DNA of 64,000 bases from Burkholderia ubonensis subsp. mesacidophila (GCF_002097715.1 NZ_CP020739.1:372001-436000); one strand, 5' to 3'. Counted from the stretch's first letter, positions 1 to 8,597 are shown. Program-made: numbers and translations. The notes: generated by a model not told the origin, from the sequence alone.

Positions 1-38
1 CTCGCGTCGAGATGCACGACGATGCTCTTGTAGCCCAT
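1..38 (-). CDS. Universal stress protein, N-terminal fragment (runs off window)
   Basis: Only the first twelve codons are inside the window. On the minus strand they read MGYKSIVVHLDA, which matches the usual start of UspA-family proteins (a short Lys-rich lead into the first hydrophobic beta strand). A GGAG motif lies about 8 bases upstream of the ATG. The gene is divergent from the acetoacetyl-CoA reductase gene, and two FNR/ANR-like boxes lie between them. Universal stress proteins are abundant in low-oxygen loci of Burkholderia, which fits the setting. The fragment is very short, so the family call rests on the start motif and context. Confidence 0.6.
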   Translation of the reverse strand, partial: MGYKSIVVHLDA

Positions 39-105
39 TGCGGTCGCTCCATCGACGGTGGATCCGTCAGTGCAATCCAGTCTACGAAGCAGCGTGCCGG
101 TGCGC

Positions 106-119
106 TTGACTCAGATCAA
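106..119. promoter_or_regulatory. FNR/ANR-like box
   Basis: TTGACTCAGATCAA matches the FNR/ANR consensus TTGAT-N4-ATCAA at 9 of 10 positions. It is centred about 74 bases upstream of the universal stress protein start on the minus strand, so it probably serves that gene. Confidence 0.65.
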
Positions 120-188
120 CGGCGCCCGTGCGGCATCGACGCACAGTGGCGGGGCCGCCGCGCCGGGCGCCGGCCGGCGGCATGGAAC

Positions 189-202
189 CTGATCCCGATC
201 AA
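189..202. promoter_or_regulatory. FNR/ANR-like box
   Basis: CTGATCCCGATCAA matches the FNR/ANR consensus at 9 of 10 positions. It is centred about 103 bases upstream of the acetoacetyl-CoA reductase ATG and probably drives the phbB-phaC pair under low oxygen. Confidence 0.6.
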
Positions 203-298
203 CGGACCGGACCGAAACGGGGACGATGATGAACGATGTCAGCGTCACACCGCTCGATGGCTGCTGCGCGGACGGTGACGCGCCACTGGAGCGTGTCC

Positions 299-1045
299 AT
301 GCGAAATGAGCGTGTCGCATTCGTTACCGGCGGAATGGGCGGCCTCGGCGCCGCGATCAGCCGCCGCCTGCATGCCGCCGGAATGACGGTGGCGGTGTCT
401 CACTCCGAACAGAACGATCACGTCGCGACCTGGCTCACGCACGAGCGCGCCGCCGGCCGCATCTTTTACGCGTTCGAGGTCGACGTCGCCGATTTCGACT
501 CGTGCCGGCAGTGCGGAAAGCGCGTGATCGACCAGCTCGGGCGCGTCGACGTGCTGGTCAACAACGCGGGCATCACCCGCGACGCCACGTTCGCGAAAAT
601 GACGAAGTCGCAGTGGGACGCAGTGTTGCGCACCGACCTCGACGGCCTGTTCAATATGACGAAACCGTTCGTCGGCGGGATGATCGAGCGCGGTTTCGGC
701 CGCATCGTCAACGTCGGCTCGGTGAACGGCTCGCGGGGCGCATACGGACAGACCAACTACGCGGCCGCGAAAGCCGGCGTGCACGGCTTCACGAAAGCGC
801 TGGCGCTCGAACTCGCGAAACATGGCGTGACCGTCAATACCGTGTCGCCGGGCTATCTGGCGACGCCGATGGTCGAGTCCGTGCCGAAGGACGTGCTCGA
901 CGCGAAGATCCTGCCGCAGATTCCGGTCGGCCGCCTCGGGGCGCCCGACGAGATCGCGGCGCTCGTCGCGTTCCTGTGCTCGGACGAAGGCGCGTTCGCG
1001 ACCGGTGCCGATTTTGCCGTCAACGGCGGGATGCATATGAGGTGA
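299..1045 (+). CDS. phbB: Acetoacetyl-CoA reductase (short-chain dehydrogenase)
   Basis: This 248-residue SDR enzyme should reduce acetoacetyl-CoA to (R)-3-hydroxybutyryl-CoA with NADPH, the monomer-supplying step of polyhydroxybutyrate synthesis. The nucleotide-binding motif TGGMGGLG is at residues 10-17, NNAG near 88-91, and the catalytic Ser, Tyr and Lys near 141, 154 and 158 (YAAAK). The start at MRNERVAFVTGG is preferred over in-frame upstream starts because a GGAG motif lies 7 bases before it and it gives the usual family length. PHA synthase follows after 11 bases, which supports the specific function over a generic SDR. Two FNR/ANR-like boxes lie upstream. A 3-oxoacyl-ACP reductase is the main alternative on sequence alone. 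Confidence 0.88.
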   Translation: MRNERVAFVTGGMGGLGAAISRRLHAAGMTVAVSHSEQNDHVATWLTHERAAGRIFYAFEVDVADFDSCRQCGKRVIDQLGRVDVLVNNAGITRDATFAKMTKSQWDAVLRTDLDGLFNMTKPFVGGMIERGFGRIVNVGSVNGSRGAYGQTNYAAAKAGVHGFTKALALELAKHGVTVNTVSPGYLATPMVESVPKDVLDAKILPQIPVGRLGAPDEIAALVAFLCSDEGAFATGADFAVNGGMHMR

Positions 1046-1056
1046 AAGTCATCGCC

Positions 1057-2868
1057 ATGCACGATTCTGCCGCACCCCATCCCGCGGCCCGCGACGCGGC
1101 CTCTACTGCCGACGCGCGCCGCCAGCCGCGCGCGGACGCAGGCAAGCGCCCCGATGCGACGCCCGCCGAGCAATGGAGCCGCGCGGTGCACGGGAGCCTC
1201 GCCGCGATGACGTTCGGCCTGTCGCCGGTATCGCTGGCGCTCGCCGTGGTCGACTGGGGCGCGCATCTCGCGGTGTCGCCGGGCAAGTGCTTCGAGCTGG
1301 CGACGCAGGCGTCGCTCGCGGCCGCGTCGTGGCCGGCCGGCGCGTTCGCCGCTCGCGACGACAGCGACGACAGCGATCTCGCGGTGCATGCGGGGGAAGC
1401 CGATCCCCGTTTCGCCGCGCCCGCGTGGTCGAACTGGCCGTTCCGGCTCTATCGCGACGGCTTTCTCGCGACCCAGCGCTGGTGGCAGGAGGCGACGCGG
1501 GGCGTGCCGGGCGTCGAGCGGCATCACGAGGAGCTGGTCGGATTCGCGGCGCGGCAGTGGCTCGACGCCTGTTCGCCCGGCAATTTCGTCGCGACCAATC
1601 CGGTCGTGCTCGAAGCGACGGCCCGCACGGGCGGCGCGAACCTCGCGGCAGGCATCCGGCACTGGCTCGAGGACGCGCATGCGACGGCCGAGCGCATGCG
1701 CGGCTTGCATGCGCGCAACGCGCCTGCGTACCTGCCGGGGCGCGACGTGGCGATCACGCCGGGCCGGGTCGTATGGCGCAATGAACTGTGCGAACTGCTG
1801 CAGTACGAACCGATGACGCCGGCCGTCGCGCGCGAGCCGATCCTGATCGTGCCGTCGTGGATCATGAAGTACTACATCCTCGACCTGCAGCCGCACAATT
1901 CGCTGATCCGCTTCCTGGTGCAGTCGGGCCACACCGTGTTCGCGATCTCGTGGCGCAACCCGGGCGCGGAAGCGCGCGACCTCGGCCTCGACGACTACGT
2001 GCGCGACGGCTTCCTCGCGACGCTCGACGCGGTGCGCGCACGGTGCGGCGAGGCGGTGCACGCGGTCGGCTACTGTCTCGGCGGGACGCTCGTCGCGATC
2101 GGCGCGGCGGCGCTGGCCCGCGACGGGCAGCGCGACGCGCTGCGCTCGATCACGCTGCTCGCTGCGCTCACGGACTTCAGCGAGCCCGGCGAGCTCGGGC
2201 TGTTCATCGACGCGAGCGAACTGGCGGCGCTCGATGCGCTGATGTGGCGGCAGGGCTATCTGGACGGCGCGCAGATGTCCGCCGCGTTCCAGCTGCTGAA
2301 CGCGCGCGACCTGATCTGGTCGCGCATGATGAGCGAGTACCTGCTCGGGCGGCGCACGAAGCCGAACGACCTGATGTCGTGGAACGACGACACGACGCGC
2401 ATGCCGTACCGCATGCACGCCGAATACCTGACGCAGCTCTTTCTCCACAACGACCTGGCGGCCGGCCGCTACTGCGTCGACGGCCAGCCGGTCGCGCTGT
2501 CGGACCTCGCGGCGCCGATGTTCGTCGTCGGGACCGAACGCGATCACGTGTCGCCGTGGCGCTCGGTCTACAAGCTGCACCTGCTCACGCACAACGCGCT
2601 GACGTTCGTGCTGACGGCGGGCGGCCACAACGCCGGGATCGTGTCCGAACCGGGCCATCCGGGCCGCCACTATCGCTGCGCGACCCGCGAGCCGGATGCG
2701 GCCTACCGGAGCCGCCACGATTTCCTGAGCGATGCGGCCGTGGTCGACGGATCGTGGTGGACCTGCTGGCGCGACTGGCTGCGCGCGCGGTCGACCGGCG
2801 ACGTGCCGGCGCGCATGCCGGATGGCGGATTCGGACCGGCGCCGGGCACTTACGTCCTCGAAGCTTGA
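1057..2868 (+). CDS. phaC: Class I poly(3-hydroxyalkanoate) synthase
   Basis: This 603-residue cytoplasmic enzyme polymerises (R)-3-hydroxyacyl-CoA into PHA granules. It has the N-terminal PhaC domain and an alpha/beta-hydrolase core with the synthase lipase-like box GYCLGG, in which Cys340 replaces the lipase Ser. The rest of the triad is visible as Asp496 (GTERDHVSPW) and His524 (GGHNAGI). Length fits class I synthases that need no PhaE or PhaR partner. The ATG at 1057 was chosen because it follows the reductase stop by 11 bases. The first 40 residues are a low-complexity Ala/Arg/Asp tail. It probably is a second, low-oxygen-controlled copy separate from the main pha operon; that is inference from context. 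Confidence 0.92.
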   Translation: MHDSAAPHPAARDAASTADARRQPRADAGKRPDATPAEQWSRAVHGSLAAMTFGLSPVSLALAVVDWGAHLAVSPGKCFELATQASLAAASWPAGAFAARDDSDDSDLAVHAGEADPRFAAPAWSNWPFRLYRDGFLATQRWWQEATRGVPGVERHHEELVGFAARQWLDACSPGNFVATNPVVLEATARTGGANLAAGIRHWLEDAHATAERMRGLHARNAPAYLPGRDVAITPGRVVWRNELCELLQYEPMTPAVAREPILIVPSWIMKYYILDLQPHNSLIRFLVQSGHTVFAISWRNPGAEARDLGLDDYVRDGFLATLDAVRARCGEAVHAVGYCLGGTLVAIGAAALARDGQRDALRSITLLAALTDFSEPGELGLFIDASELAALDALMWRQGYLDGAQMSAAFQLLNARDLIWSRMMSEYLLGRRTKPNDLMSWNDDTTRMPYRMHAEYLTQLFLHNDLAAGRYCVDGQPVALSDLAAPMFVVGTERDHVSPWRSVYKLHLLTHNALTFVLTAGGHNAGIVSEPGHPGRHYRCATREPDAAYRSRHDFLSDAAVVDGSWWTCWRDWLRARSTGDVPARMPDGGFGPAPGTYVLEA

Positions 2869-2884
2869 GCGGGCGCGCCGCCGC

Positions 2885-2898
2885 TTGATGCGGGTCAA
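2885..2898. promoter_or_regulatory. FNR/ANR-like box
   Basis: TTGATGCGGGTCAA matches the FNR/ANR consensus at 9 of 10 positions. It is centred about 76 bases upstream of the alcohol dehydrogenase ATG, a usual spacing for an activating site plus a short leader. Confidence 0.65.
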
Positions 2899-2967
2899 GC
2901 AGGCCGGCCCGCGCGTCTCCTACATTGTTGAGCGCAGGGGCAACGCCCCATCGACGGAGAACACCCA

Positions 2968-4008
2968 ATGAAAGCACTCATCTATCAGGGCCCCGGGCGC
3001 AAGGCGCTCGAGGAGCGGCCGATGCCGGAACTGCAGGCGCCGACCGATGCGATCGTCAGGATGACGCGTACGACGATCTGCGGCACCGACCTGCACATCC
3101 TCAAGGGCGACGTGCCGTCGTGCGAACCGGGCCGCATCCTCGGTCACGAAGGCGTCGGGATCGTCGAGCGGGTCGGCGCGGCGGTCGACACGCTGAAGCC
3201 GGGCGATCACGTGCTGGTGTCGTGCATCACGTCGTGCGGCCGCTGCGACAACTGCCGCCGCGGCCTGTACTCGCACTGCGCGACGGGCGGCTGGATCCTC
3301 GGGCACCGGATCGACGGCACGCAGGCCGAATTCGTGCGGATTCCGCACGCCGAGACGAGCCTGTACCGGGTGCCGTCCGGCGTGGACGAGGACGCGCTGG
3401 TGATGCTGTCCGACATCCTGCCGACCGGGTTCGAGTGCGGCGTGCTGAACGGCAAGGTGCAGCCCGGCTGTTCGGTCGCGATCGTCGGCGCCGGCCCGAT
3501 CGGGCTCGCGGCGCTGCTGACCGCGCAGTTCTATTCGCCCGGCCGGATCATCATGATCGACCCGGACCGCAACCGGCTCGAGGTGGCCCGCCGCTTCGGC
3601 GCGACCGATTGCGCCGACGGCCGCGCCGGCGACACGGTCGCGGAAGTGATGAAGCTGACCGACGGCGTCGGCGTCGATTGCGCGATCGAGGCGGTCGGCA
3701 TTCCGGCGACGTTCGAGATGTGCACGTCGATCGTCGCGCCGGGCGGCGTGGTCGCGAACGTCGGCGTGCACGGCGTGAAGGCGGACCTGCACCTCGAGAA
3801 GCTGTGGGATCGCAATATCGCGATCACGACGCGGCTCGTCGACACCGTCAGCACGCCGATGCTGCTGAAGACCGTGCGCGCGGGTCGCCTCGATCCGAAG
3901 CAGCTGATCACGCACCGCTTCTCGCTCGACGACGTCGGGCAGGCGTACGACACGTTCGGTCGCGCGGCGGAAACGCACGCGCTCAAGGTCATCATCGAAG
4001 TGGCCTGA
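2968..4008 (+). CDS. Zinc-dependent alcohol dehydrogenase (MDR family)
   Basis: This 346-residue medium-chain dehydrogenase oxidises an alcohol, or reduces an aldehyde or ketone, with NAD(P). Catalytic zinc ligands are visible at Cys38, His60 and Glu61 (GHE), and the four structural-zinc cysteines at about 90, 93, 96 and 104. The Rossmann motif GAGPIG lies near residue 170. An FNR/ANR-like box sits upstream. A role in redox balance during oxygen limitation, for example fermentative aldehyde reduction, is an inference from the regulon context. The true substrate cannot be read from the sequence. Confidence 0.88.
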   Translation: MKALIYQGPGRKALEERPMPELQAPTDAIVRMTRTTICGTDLHILKGDVPSCEPGRILGHEGVGIVERVGAAVDTLKPGDHVLVSCITSCGRCDNCRRGLYSHCATGGWILGHRIDGTQAEFVRIPHAETSLYRVPSGVDEDALVMLSDILPTGFECGVLNGKVQPGCSVAIVGAGPIGLAALLTAQFYSPGRIIMIDPDRNRLEVARRFGATDCADGRAGDTVAEVMKLTDGVGVDCAIEAVGIPATFEMCTSIVAPGGVVANVGVHGVKADLHLEKLWDRNIAITTRLVDTVSTPMLLKTVRAGRLDPKQLITHRFSLDDVGQAYDTFGRAAETHALKVIIEVA

Positions 4009-4024
4009 GCGGCCGGCCGGCGCG

Positions 4025-5416
4025 TCACGCGGCAGGGACGCGCGGCAGCGCCGCGGCTTCGTCGAGGTCGACGGTCTGCCGATAGGTCGGCACTTCGCAC
4101 GGCCAATGCAGCCGTTCCTCGATGCGCCGGCGCAACGCATCCGCGGCGGCCGGTTCGCCGTGGGTCACGAACGTGCGGAGCGGGGGCTGCTGCATCGCGC
4201 CGAGCCACTGCAGGATCTCCTCGTAATCGGCATGGGCGGACAGCGTTGCGATGGTCTCGACCTGCGCGCGCACGCGCACGTATTCGCCGTGGATCTTCAG
4301 GGTCGGCTCGTGCGCGGCGAGCGCGGCGCCGCGCGTGCCGGCGGCCTGGTAGCCGACCAGCGCGATCGCGTTGCGCGCGTCGGGGGCGTAGCGGCTCAGG
4401 TGATGCAGCACCCGCCCGCCCGTCGCCATCCCGCTACCGGCGATGATCACCATCGGGCCCGGGTGCCCGGCAATCGCCTTGGATTGATCGACCGTGCGCA
4501 CCATCGTCGCCGCATGGCCGAGCGCGTCCGCCTCCGACAGGGTCAGCCGGTGCTCGAGGACGTGATGGCGATAGACTTCGGTCACGTCCGTCGCCATCGG
4601 GCTGTCGAGATACACCGGGACGTGCGCCATGCGGCCGGTCGCCTTCAGCCGCGCGATGTAGTGCAGGATCTGCTGCGCCCGGCCGACTGTGAAGCAGGGC
4701 ATCACGACCACGCCGCCCCGCGCGAAGGTCTTCCCGAACAGCGCGGCCAGTTCGCTTTCGGGGTCCGAATCGGGATGCAGGCGGTCGCCGTAGGTCGATT
4801 CGACGACCACGTAGTCTGCATGGGCCGGCGGCGTCGGCGCGCGCATGATCGGGTCGTTGCGGCGGCCGAGATCGCCCGAGAACGCGAGCACCTTGTGATT
4901 CCAGTGCATGACGATGCTTGCCGCGCCGAGGATGTGGCCGGCGGGCAGCAGCCGGAACGACAGCGCGCCGCCCAGTTCGACGCATTCGTCGAACCCGCGC
5001 GGGCTCAGCAGGCGCAGCGCGCGCAGCGTGTCGTCCACCGTGTACAGCGGCCGCGCCGGATGATGTTTCGAGTAGCCGTGGCGGTTCGCGAAATCGGCTT
5101 CCTCCTCCTGCAGCCGCGCGCTGTCGCGCAGCATGATTTCGCACAGTTCGGCGGTCGCCGCCGTGCAGTACACCGGGCCGCGGTAGCCGGCGCTCGCCAG
5201 GACCGGCAGGTAGCCGCTATGGTCGAGGTGCGCGTGCGTGAGAATGACCGCGTCCAGCGTGTCGGGCGGGAACGGCAGCGGGTTCCAGTTGCGCAGGCGC
5301 AGGTTCTTGGTGCCCTGGAACAGGCCGCAATCGACGAGCACGCGCCGGCCGCCATGCTCGACCAGGTATTTCGAGCCGGTGACGGTTTCGGTCGCGCCAA
5401 GGAAAGTCAGTTTCAT
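4025..5416 (-). CDS. Beta-CASP metallo-beta-lactamase-fold ribonuclease-like protein
   Basis: This 463-residue protein has the metallo-beta-lactamase motif HAHLDH at residues 61-66, which binds two zinc ions, and the later beta-CASP features GSGMATGGR, SAHADY and a C-terminal THGEP. It lacks a signal peptide, so it is cytoplasmic and should hydrolyse RNA. The family includes CPSF73/KHsrp-like RNA processing nucleases. ATG at 5416 is preferred to the GTG twelve bases earlier because GAGG lies 6-7 bases before it. It converges with the alcohol dehydrogenase, 16 bases apart. An FNR/ANR-like box lies 66 bases upstream, so it may remodel RNA under oxygen limitation (inference). Confidence 0.85.
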   Translation of the reverse strand: MKLTFLGATETVTGSKYLVEHGGRRVLVDCGLFQGTKNLRLRNWNPLPFPPDTLDAVILTHAHLDHSGYLPVLASAGYRGPVYCTAATAELCEIMLRDSARLQEEEADFANRHGYSKHHPARPLYTVDDTLRALRLLSPRGFDECVELGGALSFRLLPAGHILGAASIVMHWNHKVLAFSGDLGRRNDPIMRAPTPPAHADYVVVESTYGDRLHPDSDPESELAALFGKTFARGGVVVMPCFTVGRAQQILHYIARLKATGRMAHVPVYLDSPMATDVTEVYRHHVLEHRLTLSEADALGHAATMVRTVDQSKAIAGHPGPMVIIAGSGMATGGRVLHHLSRYAPDARNAIALVGYQAAGTRGAALAAHEPTLKIHGEYVRVRAQVETIATLSAHADYEEILQWLGAMQQPPLRTFVTHGEPAAADALRRRIEERLHWPCEVPTYRQTVDLDEAAALPRVPAA

Positions 5417-5481
5417 CGCTCGCCTCACGGGAAATCGCGACAGGTGATGGTTCGATTACACCGGGAACGCAGGCCAGGCGA

Positions 5482-5495
5482 TTGACGGAAATCAG
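5482..5495. promoter_or_regulatory. FNR/ANR-like box
   Basis: TTGACGGAAATCAG matches the FNR/ANR consensus at 8 of 10 positions and lies 66 bases upstream of the minus-strand beta-CASP nuclease start. Confidence 0.5.
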
Positions 5496-5608
5496 AGACA
5501 GGCCGGGCGCGTCAGGTGTCGCATCGGCATGCTCGACACGGTGAATCCCGCGTTGTCGTTGACGAGCAGCCTGAGGTCGAGGTGCAGGATGCTGCGTGCT
5601 TGCGCCCG

Positions 5609-5800
5609 CTATCGCTCGTCCCGCGCGGTCGGGTTGAGCAGCGTGACGAACGCGGCGATGCCCGCCACCAGCGCGACGATCGCAAACGCGAATACCCGCT
5701 GGTTGTCGAACAGCATGCCGTGCACGATGCCCGCCAGTGCGCCGAGCGTGACGAACACGAAGATCGTTGCGAGCACGATCCGGGATTGCTTGCGTATCAT
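5609..5800 (-). CDS. Small two-helix membrane protein
   Basis: This 63-residue protein has two predicted transmembrane helices, roughly residues 8-30 and 36-56, with a short basic N-terminus (MIRKQSR) and a charged C-terminus (TARDER). A very strong ribosome site (CAGGAGGA) lies six bases before the ATG, which fixes the start and supports real expression. A perfect FNR/ANR box lies 82 bases upstream. I do not recognise a family. Its place in the low-oxygen block suggests a membrane stress or energy-coupling role, but nothing in the sequence proves this. Confidence 0.7.
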   Translation of the reverse strand: MIRKQSRIVLATIFVFVTLGALAGIVHGMLFDNQRVFAFAIVALVAGIAAFVTLLNPTARDER

Positions 5801-5881
5801 GAAGTCCTCCTGACTGGCGGCCTCCGGATGCCTGGCGGCCGCGCGATTGAGGTCATGATCGCGTGCGGGGACGCGGCGCGG

Positions 5882-5895
5882 TTGATCTGTATCAA
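5882..5895. promoter_or_regulatory. Perfect FNR/ANR box
   Basis: TTGATCTGTATCAA is a 10 of 10 match to TTGAT-N4-ATCAA. It lies between the minus-strand small membrane protein and the plus-strand hydrolase, 82 bases from the former. The 347-base gap 5801-6147 holds this box and a weaker one but no gene I can support. Confidence 0.8.
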
Positions 5896-5956
5896 CGGAC
5901 GAAAACGGCCGGCGCACGCCTGCCGACGTGCGTGCGCGCAGCGCGCCCATCCGCGG

Positions 5957-5970
5957 CTGACCTGGATCAA
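5957..5970. promoter_or_regulatory. FNR/ANR-like box (weaker)
   Basis: CTGACCTGGATCAA matches the consensus at 8 of 10 positions. It lies about 180 bases upstream of the dienelactone-hydrolase-like gene and could serve it if transcription starts near 6005. Confidence 0.45.
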
Positions 5971-6147
5971 TTTCGCCCCGTTTCGTCCGACCTACCGTGA
6001 CAAGTATCGACGGCAACCGCAGGCGAACGATCGTGAAGACCGATGCCGATTTGCGAAGGAATGCGGGACAGGCGTCGCGCGTGCGCGAAGCGGCCGCCCG
6101 GGTGAAGGTCGCGTAGCCGGCGCGGTGCGCGGCAAGCGAGGTGTGAC

Positions 6148-6807
6148 ATGCAGGCACGCGAGATCGCGATCCCGATCGACCGGACCCGGCTCGACGGCGT
6201 GCTGACGCTGCCGCAGGGCGCGCGCGGCGTCGTCGTGTTCGCGCACGGCAGCGGCAGCAGCCGCCTCAGCCCGCGCAACCGTGCCGTCGCGCAGACCCTG
6301 GTGAAGGCCGGACTCGCGACGCTGCTGTTCGATCTGCTCGATCACGACGAAGAGCAGGTCGACTGCGTCACGGCACTCTATCGCTTCGACATCGATCTGC
6401 TCGCCCGCCGCCTGTGCGCCGCGATTGCGTGGATACGCGCGCTGCCGGAATGCCGGCCGCTGCCGCTCGGCCTGTTCGGCGCGAGTACGGGCGCGGCCGC
6501 CGCCCTCGTCGCGGCCGCGCGCGAACCGGCCGTCGGCGCCGTCGTGTCGCGTGGAGGCCGCCCCGACCTGGCCGGCGATGCGCTCGAGCGCGTGGCCGCG
6601 CCGACGCTGCTGATCGTCGGCGCGCGAGACGAACAGGTGCTGCATCTCAACCGGCTGGCGGCCGCGCGGCTGACGTGCGAAACGGTGATCGAAATCGTGC
6701 CGGGCGCAACCCACCTGTTCGAGGAGCCCGGCGCGCTCGACGCCGTCGCGCGGCTCGCCGCCGCATGGTTCATCCGCTGGCTCGCCGGCGATGCAGAGCA
6801 TCGATAG
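6148..6807 (+). CDS. Dienelactone-hydrolase-like alpha/beta hydrolase
   Basis: This 219-residue soluble protein has the alpha/beta-hydrolase oxyanion motif FAHGSGSS near 31-38, a nucleophile elbow GASTG with Ser113, an acid at Asp161 (GARDEQ) and a His at 189 (GATHLF). The full Ser-Asp-His triad suggests an active esterase or acyl hydrolase. The nucleophile is Ser where true dienelactone hydrolases use Cys. Related domains are often linked to phosphoribosyltransferases in low-oxygen loci; here the hydrolase stands alone. The ATG was chosen because it gives the usual short N-terminal strand, and GAGGTG lies just upstream. The substrate is unknown. Confidence 0.8.
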   Translation: MQAREIAIPIDRTRLDGVLTLPQGARGVVVFAHGSGSSRLSPRNRAVAQTLVKAGLATLLFDLLDHDEEQVDCVTALYRFDIDLLARRLCAAIAWIRALPECRPLPLGLFGASTGAAAALVAAAREPAVGAVVSRGGRPDLAGDALERVAAPTLLIVGARDEQVLHLNRLAAARLTCETVIEIVPGATHLFEEPGALDAVARLAAAWFIRWLAGDAEHR

Positions 6808-6925
6808 AGGGGGATCGCGATGTATCGGCTGTTTCATCGTTTCGAACGACTGGCGTTCGGCATCGTCACGCAAACGCGGCGAAGGTGAACCGCGCATGCG
6901 CGCCGGCTCCCGGCGCGCGGGAACG

Positions 6926-7123
6926 TCAATGACGACGGTCGATCGTCTCCAGCATCGAGCGTCCGTTTTCCGTCAGATGGGCCCGCCGGCTTTCCGATGC
7001 GAGCAGCTCCAGCGCGACGAGCTGGCGTTCGACGAGCGACGTCAGGTCGCCGAGATCGAGGCCGGCCGGCTCGGCCGTGTCCTCGATCAGCAACAGTGCG
7101 GCAAATTCATGCGGGCTCAGCAT
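6926..7123 (-). CDS. Small acidic protein resembling a winged-helix domain
   Basis: This 65-residue protein has a good ribosome site (AGGAGA, eight bases before the ATG). The chain MLSPHEFAALLLIED through LTENGRSMLETI resembles the helix-helix-wing pattern of MarR/PadR-type winged-helix domains, in particular the closing LTxxGRxxL motif. It is too short to carry a dimerisation helix of the full-length families. It could be a single-domain DNA-binding protein or a derived protein of other function. It lies in the low-oxygen block, convergent with the hydrolase and divergent from nnrS. Confidence 0.65.
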   Translation of the reverse strand: MLSPHEFAALLLIEDTAEPAGLDLGDLTSLVERQLVALELLASESRRAHLTENGRSMLETIDRRH

Positions 7124-7286
7124 GTTCGTCTCCTGAAGATGAAGTCGTCGGCATCGGAGGCATGGTGGGCGCGCATTGGCCGCTCCCGCTTTCCGCGGCC
7201 ATCGAGGCGGTCATGCCGCGTGTATCAAAGCTAGGCATTTTGATGCGGTGTCGCGACGTGCATTTTGTCGCACGCGGCGTGCGCGC

Positions 7287-7300
7287 TTGACGTGGATCAG
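7287..7300. promoter_or_regulatory. FNR/ANR-like box
   Basis: TTGACGTGGATCAG matches the FNR/ANR consensus at 8 of 10 positions. It is centred about 110 bases upstream of nnrS, whose relatives are controlled by FNR/DNR/NnrR regulators in denitrifiers. Confidence 0.55.
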
Positions 7301-7403
7301 ACATTCGCACGGGATGCCACTGCGGCCCGTAGGGAGACCGGCTCGAATCGATCCTGATGGCACTAGGATGGACTGAACGGACCATCCTCCGCCGGAGAAG
7401 GAC

Positions 7404-8597
7404 ATGAAGATCAGCGAACCGATGAAGCCAGCATCGACGCCCGACACGCTGCCCGTGCTGCAGCTCGGCCTGCGGCCGTTCTATGCGGGCGGCGCGTTGT
7501 TCGGCAGCGCGGCGATTGCCGCGTGGCTTGCTGCCTGGCACGGCGCACCGGTCGCGGGACGCGCCGCGTCGATGACGGGGTTGATGTGGCACGTGCACGA
7601 GATGATCTTCGGCTTCGTGGCGGCGATCGTCGTGGGTTTCCTGCTGACCGCCGTGCGCGCCTGGACGTCGCGCGAGACGCTGCGCGGCGCGTCGCTCGGC
7701 GCGCTCTGGCTGTTGTGGGCGGCGGGGCGCTTGCTGGTGTGGTCGGGGCCGGAGCCGGTTGCGGCGGTCGTCGATTCGCTGTTCCTGCTGCTCACGGCGA
7801 TCGTGCTGCTGCGCGTGCTGGTCGCCGTGAAGAACCGGCACAACGTGTTCCTGCCGGTGGCGCTGGCTTTGTTCGGTGGACTGAATGTGCTGTTTCACGG
7901 CTACGCGATGGCGGGCCGTGACGATCTCGCGCTGCGTGCCGCGTATGCGGCAACGGGGCTGATTCTGTTCTTCGTCGCGGTGATCACCGGGCGGATCGTG
8001 CCGATGTTCACGACGAACGCGATTCCGGGTTTCACGATCCGGCGCTTCAGGTTTGCGGACGCGCTCGCCGCACCCGCGGTGCTGCTGACGCTACTGGCGG
8101 ACGCGGCCGGCGTGCCCGACCGGATTCTGATCGCCGCCGCAGGCATGACCGCGCTGCTGCACGCCGTGCGCATCGCCGGCTGGCGGTCGTGGCGCGTGGG
8201 CAATCGGCCGATCGTCTGGATTCTCCACGTGTCCTGCCTGTGGATTCCGGTCGGATTTGCGATGCTCGCGCTGTCGGTCGCCGGCGTCGTGCCGCATTCG
8301 CTGGCGGTTCATGTGTTGACGGTCGGGGCGATCGGCGGCGCGATCATCGCGATGGTGACGCGCACCGCGCTTGGCCATACCGGGCGCAAGCTCGTCGCCG
8401 GGCCCTGGGAACGGCTGTGCTACGGGCTGATGATCGGCGCGACGCTGCTGCGCGCGTTCGGGCCGCTGATCCCGGGCACGCCGTACGGGTTCTGGCTCGA
8501 TGCTTCCGGCGCCTGCTGGATCGTCGCGTTGCTTGCGTACACGATCCACTACGTGCCGATCCTGGTCTCGCCGAGAGCCGACGGCCGCGCGGATTGA
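7404..8597 (+). CDS. nnrS: NnrS family heme-copper membrane protein
   Basis: This 397-residue polytopic protein has about twelve hydrophobic segments and the NnrS signature features: LRPFY near the N-terminus, LMWHVHEMIFGF in helix 2, and GRIVPMFTTNAI and TRTALGHTGR in later loops, with conserved His residues that bind heme and copper. NnrS proteins are linked to nitric oxide tolerance and are regulated by FNR/NnrR-type factors, in line with the box about 110 bases upstream. GGAGAAGGAC before the ATG is a good ribosome site. It converges with the glucose-6-phosphate dehydrogenase gene across a hairpin. Confidence 0.9.
   Translation: MKISEPMKPASTPDTLPVLQLGLRPFYAGGALFGSAAIAAWLAAWHGAPVAGRAASMTGLMWHVHEMIFGFVAAIVVGFLLTAVRAWTSRETLRGASLGALWLLWAAGRLLVWSGPEPVAAVVDSLFLLLTAIVLLRVLVAVKNRHNVFLPVALALFGGLNVLFHGYAMAGRDDLALRAAYAATGLILFFVAVITGRIVPMFTTNAIPGFTIRRFRFADALAAPAVLLTLLADAAGVPDRILIAAAGMTALLHAVRIAGWRSWRVGNRPIVWILHVSCLWIPVGFAMLALSVAGVVPHSLAVHVLTVGAIGGAIIAMVTRTALGHTGRKLVAGPWERLCYGLMIGATLLRAFGPLIPGTPYGFWLDASGACWIVALLAYTIHYVPILVSPRADGRAD

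Noticed and set aside
853..2898. Very long minus-strand open frame opposite phaC
   Set aside because: It is an antisense shadow typical of high-GC DNA. The translation is rich in Arg and Ala with no motif, while the plus strand holds a complete PHA synthase.
2920..4140. Long minus-strand open frame opposite the alcohol dehydrogenase
   Set aside because: Arg/Asp/His-rich shadow of a gene with clear zinc-ligand and Rossmann motifs on the plus strand.
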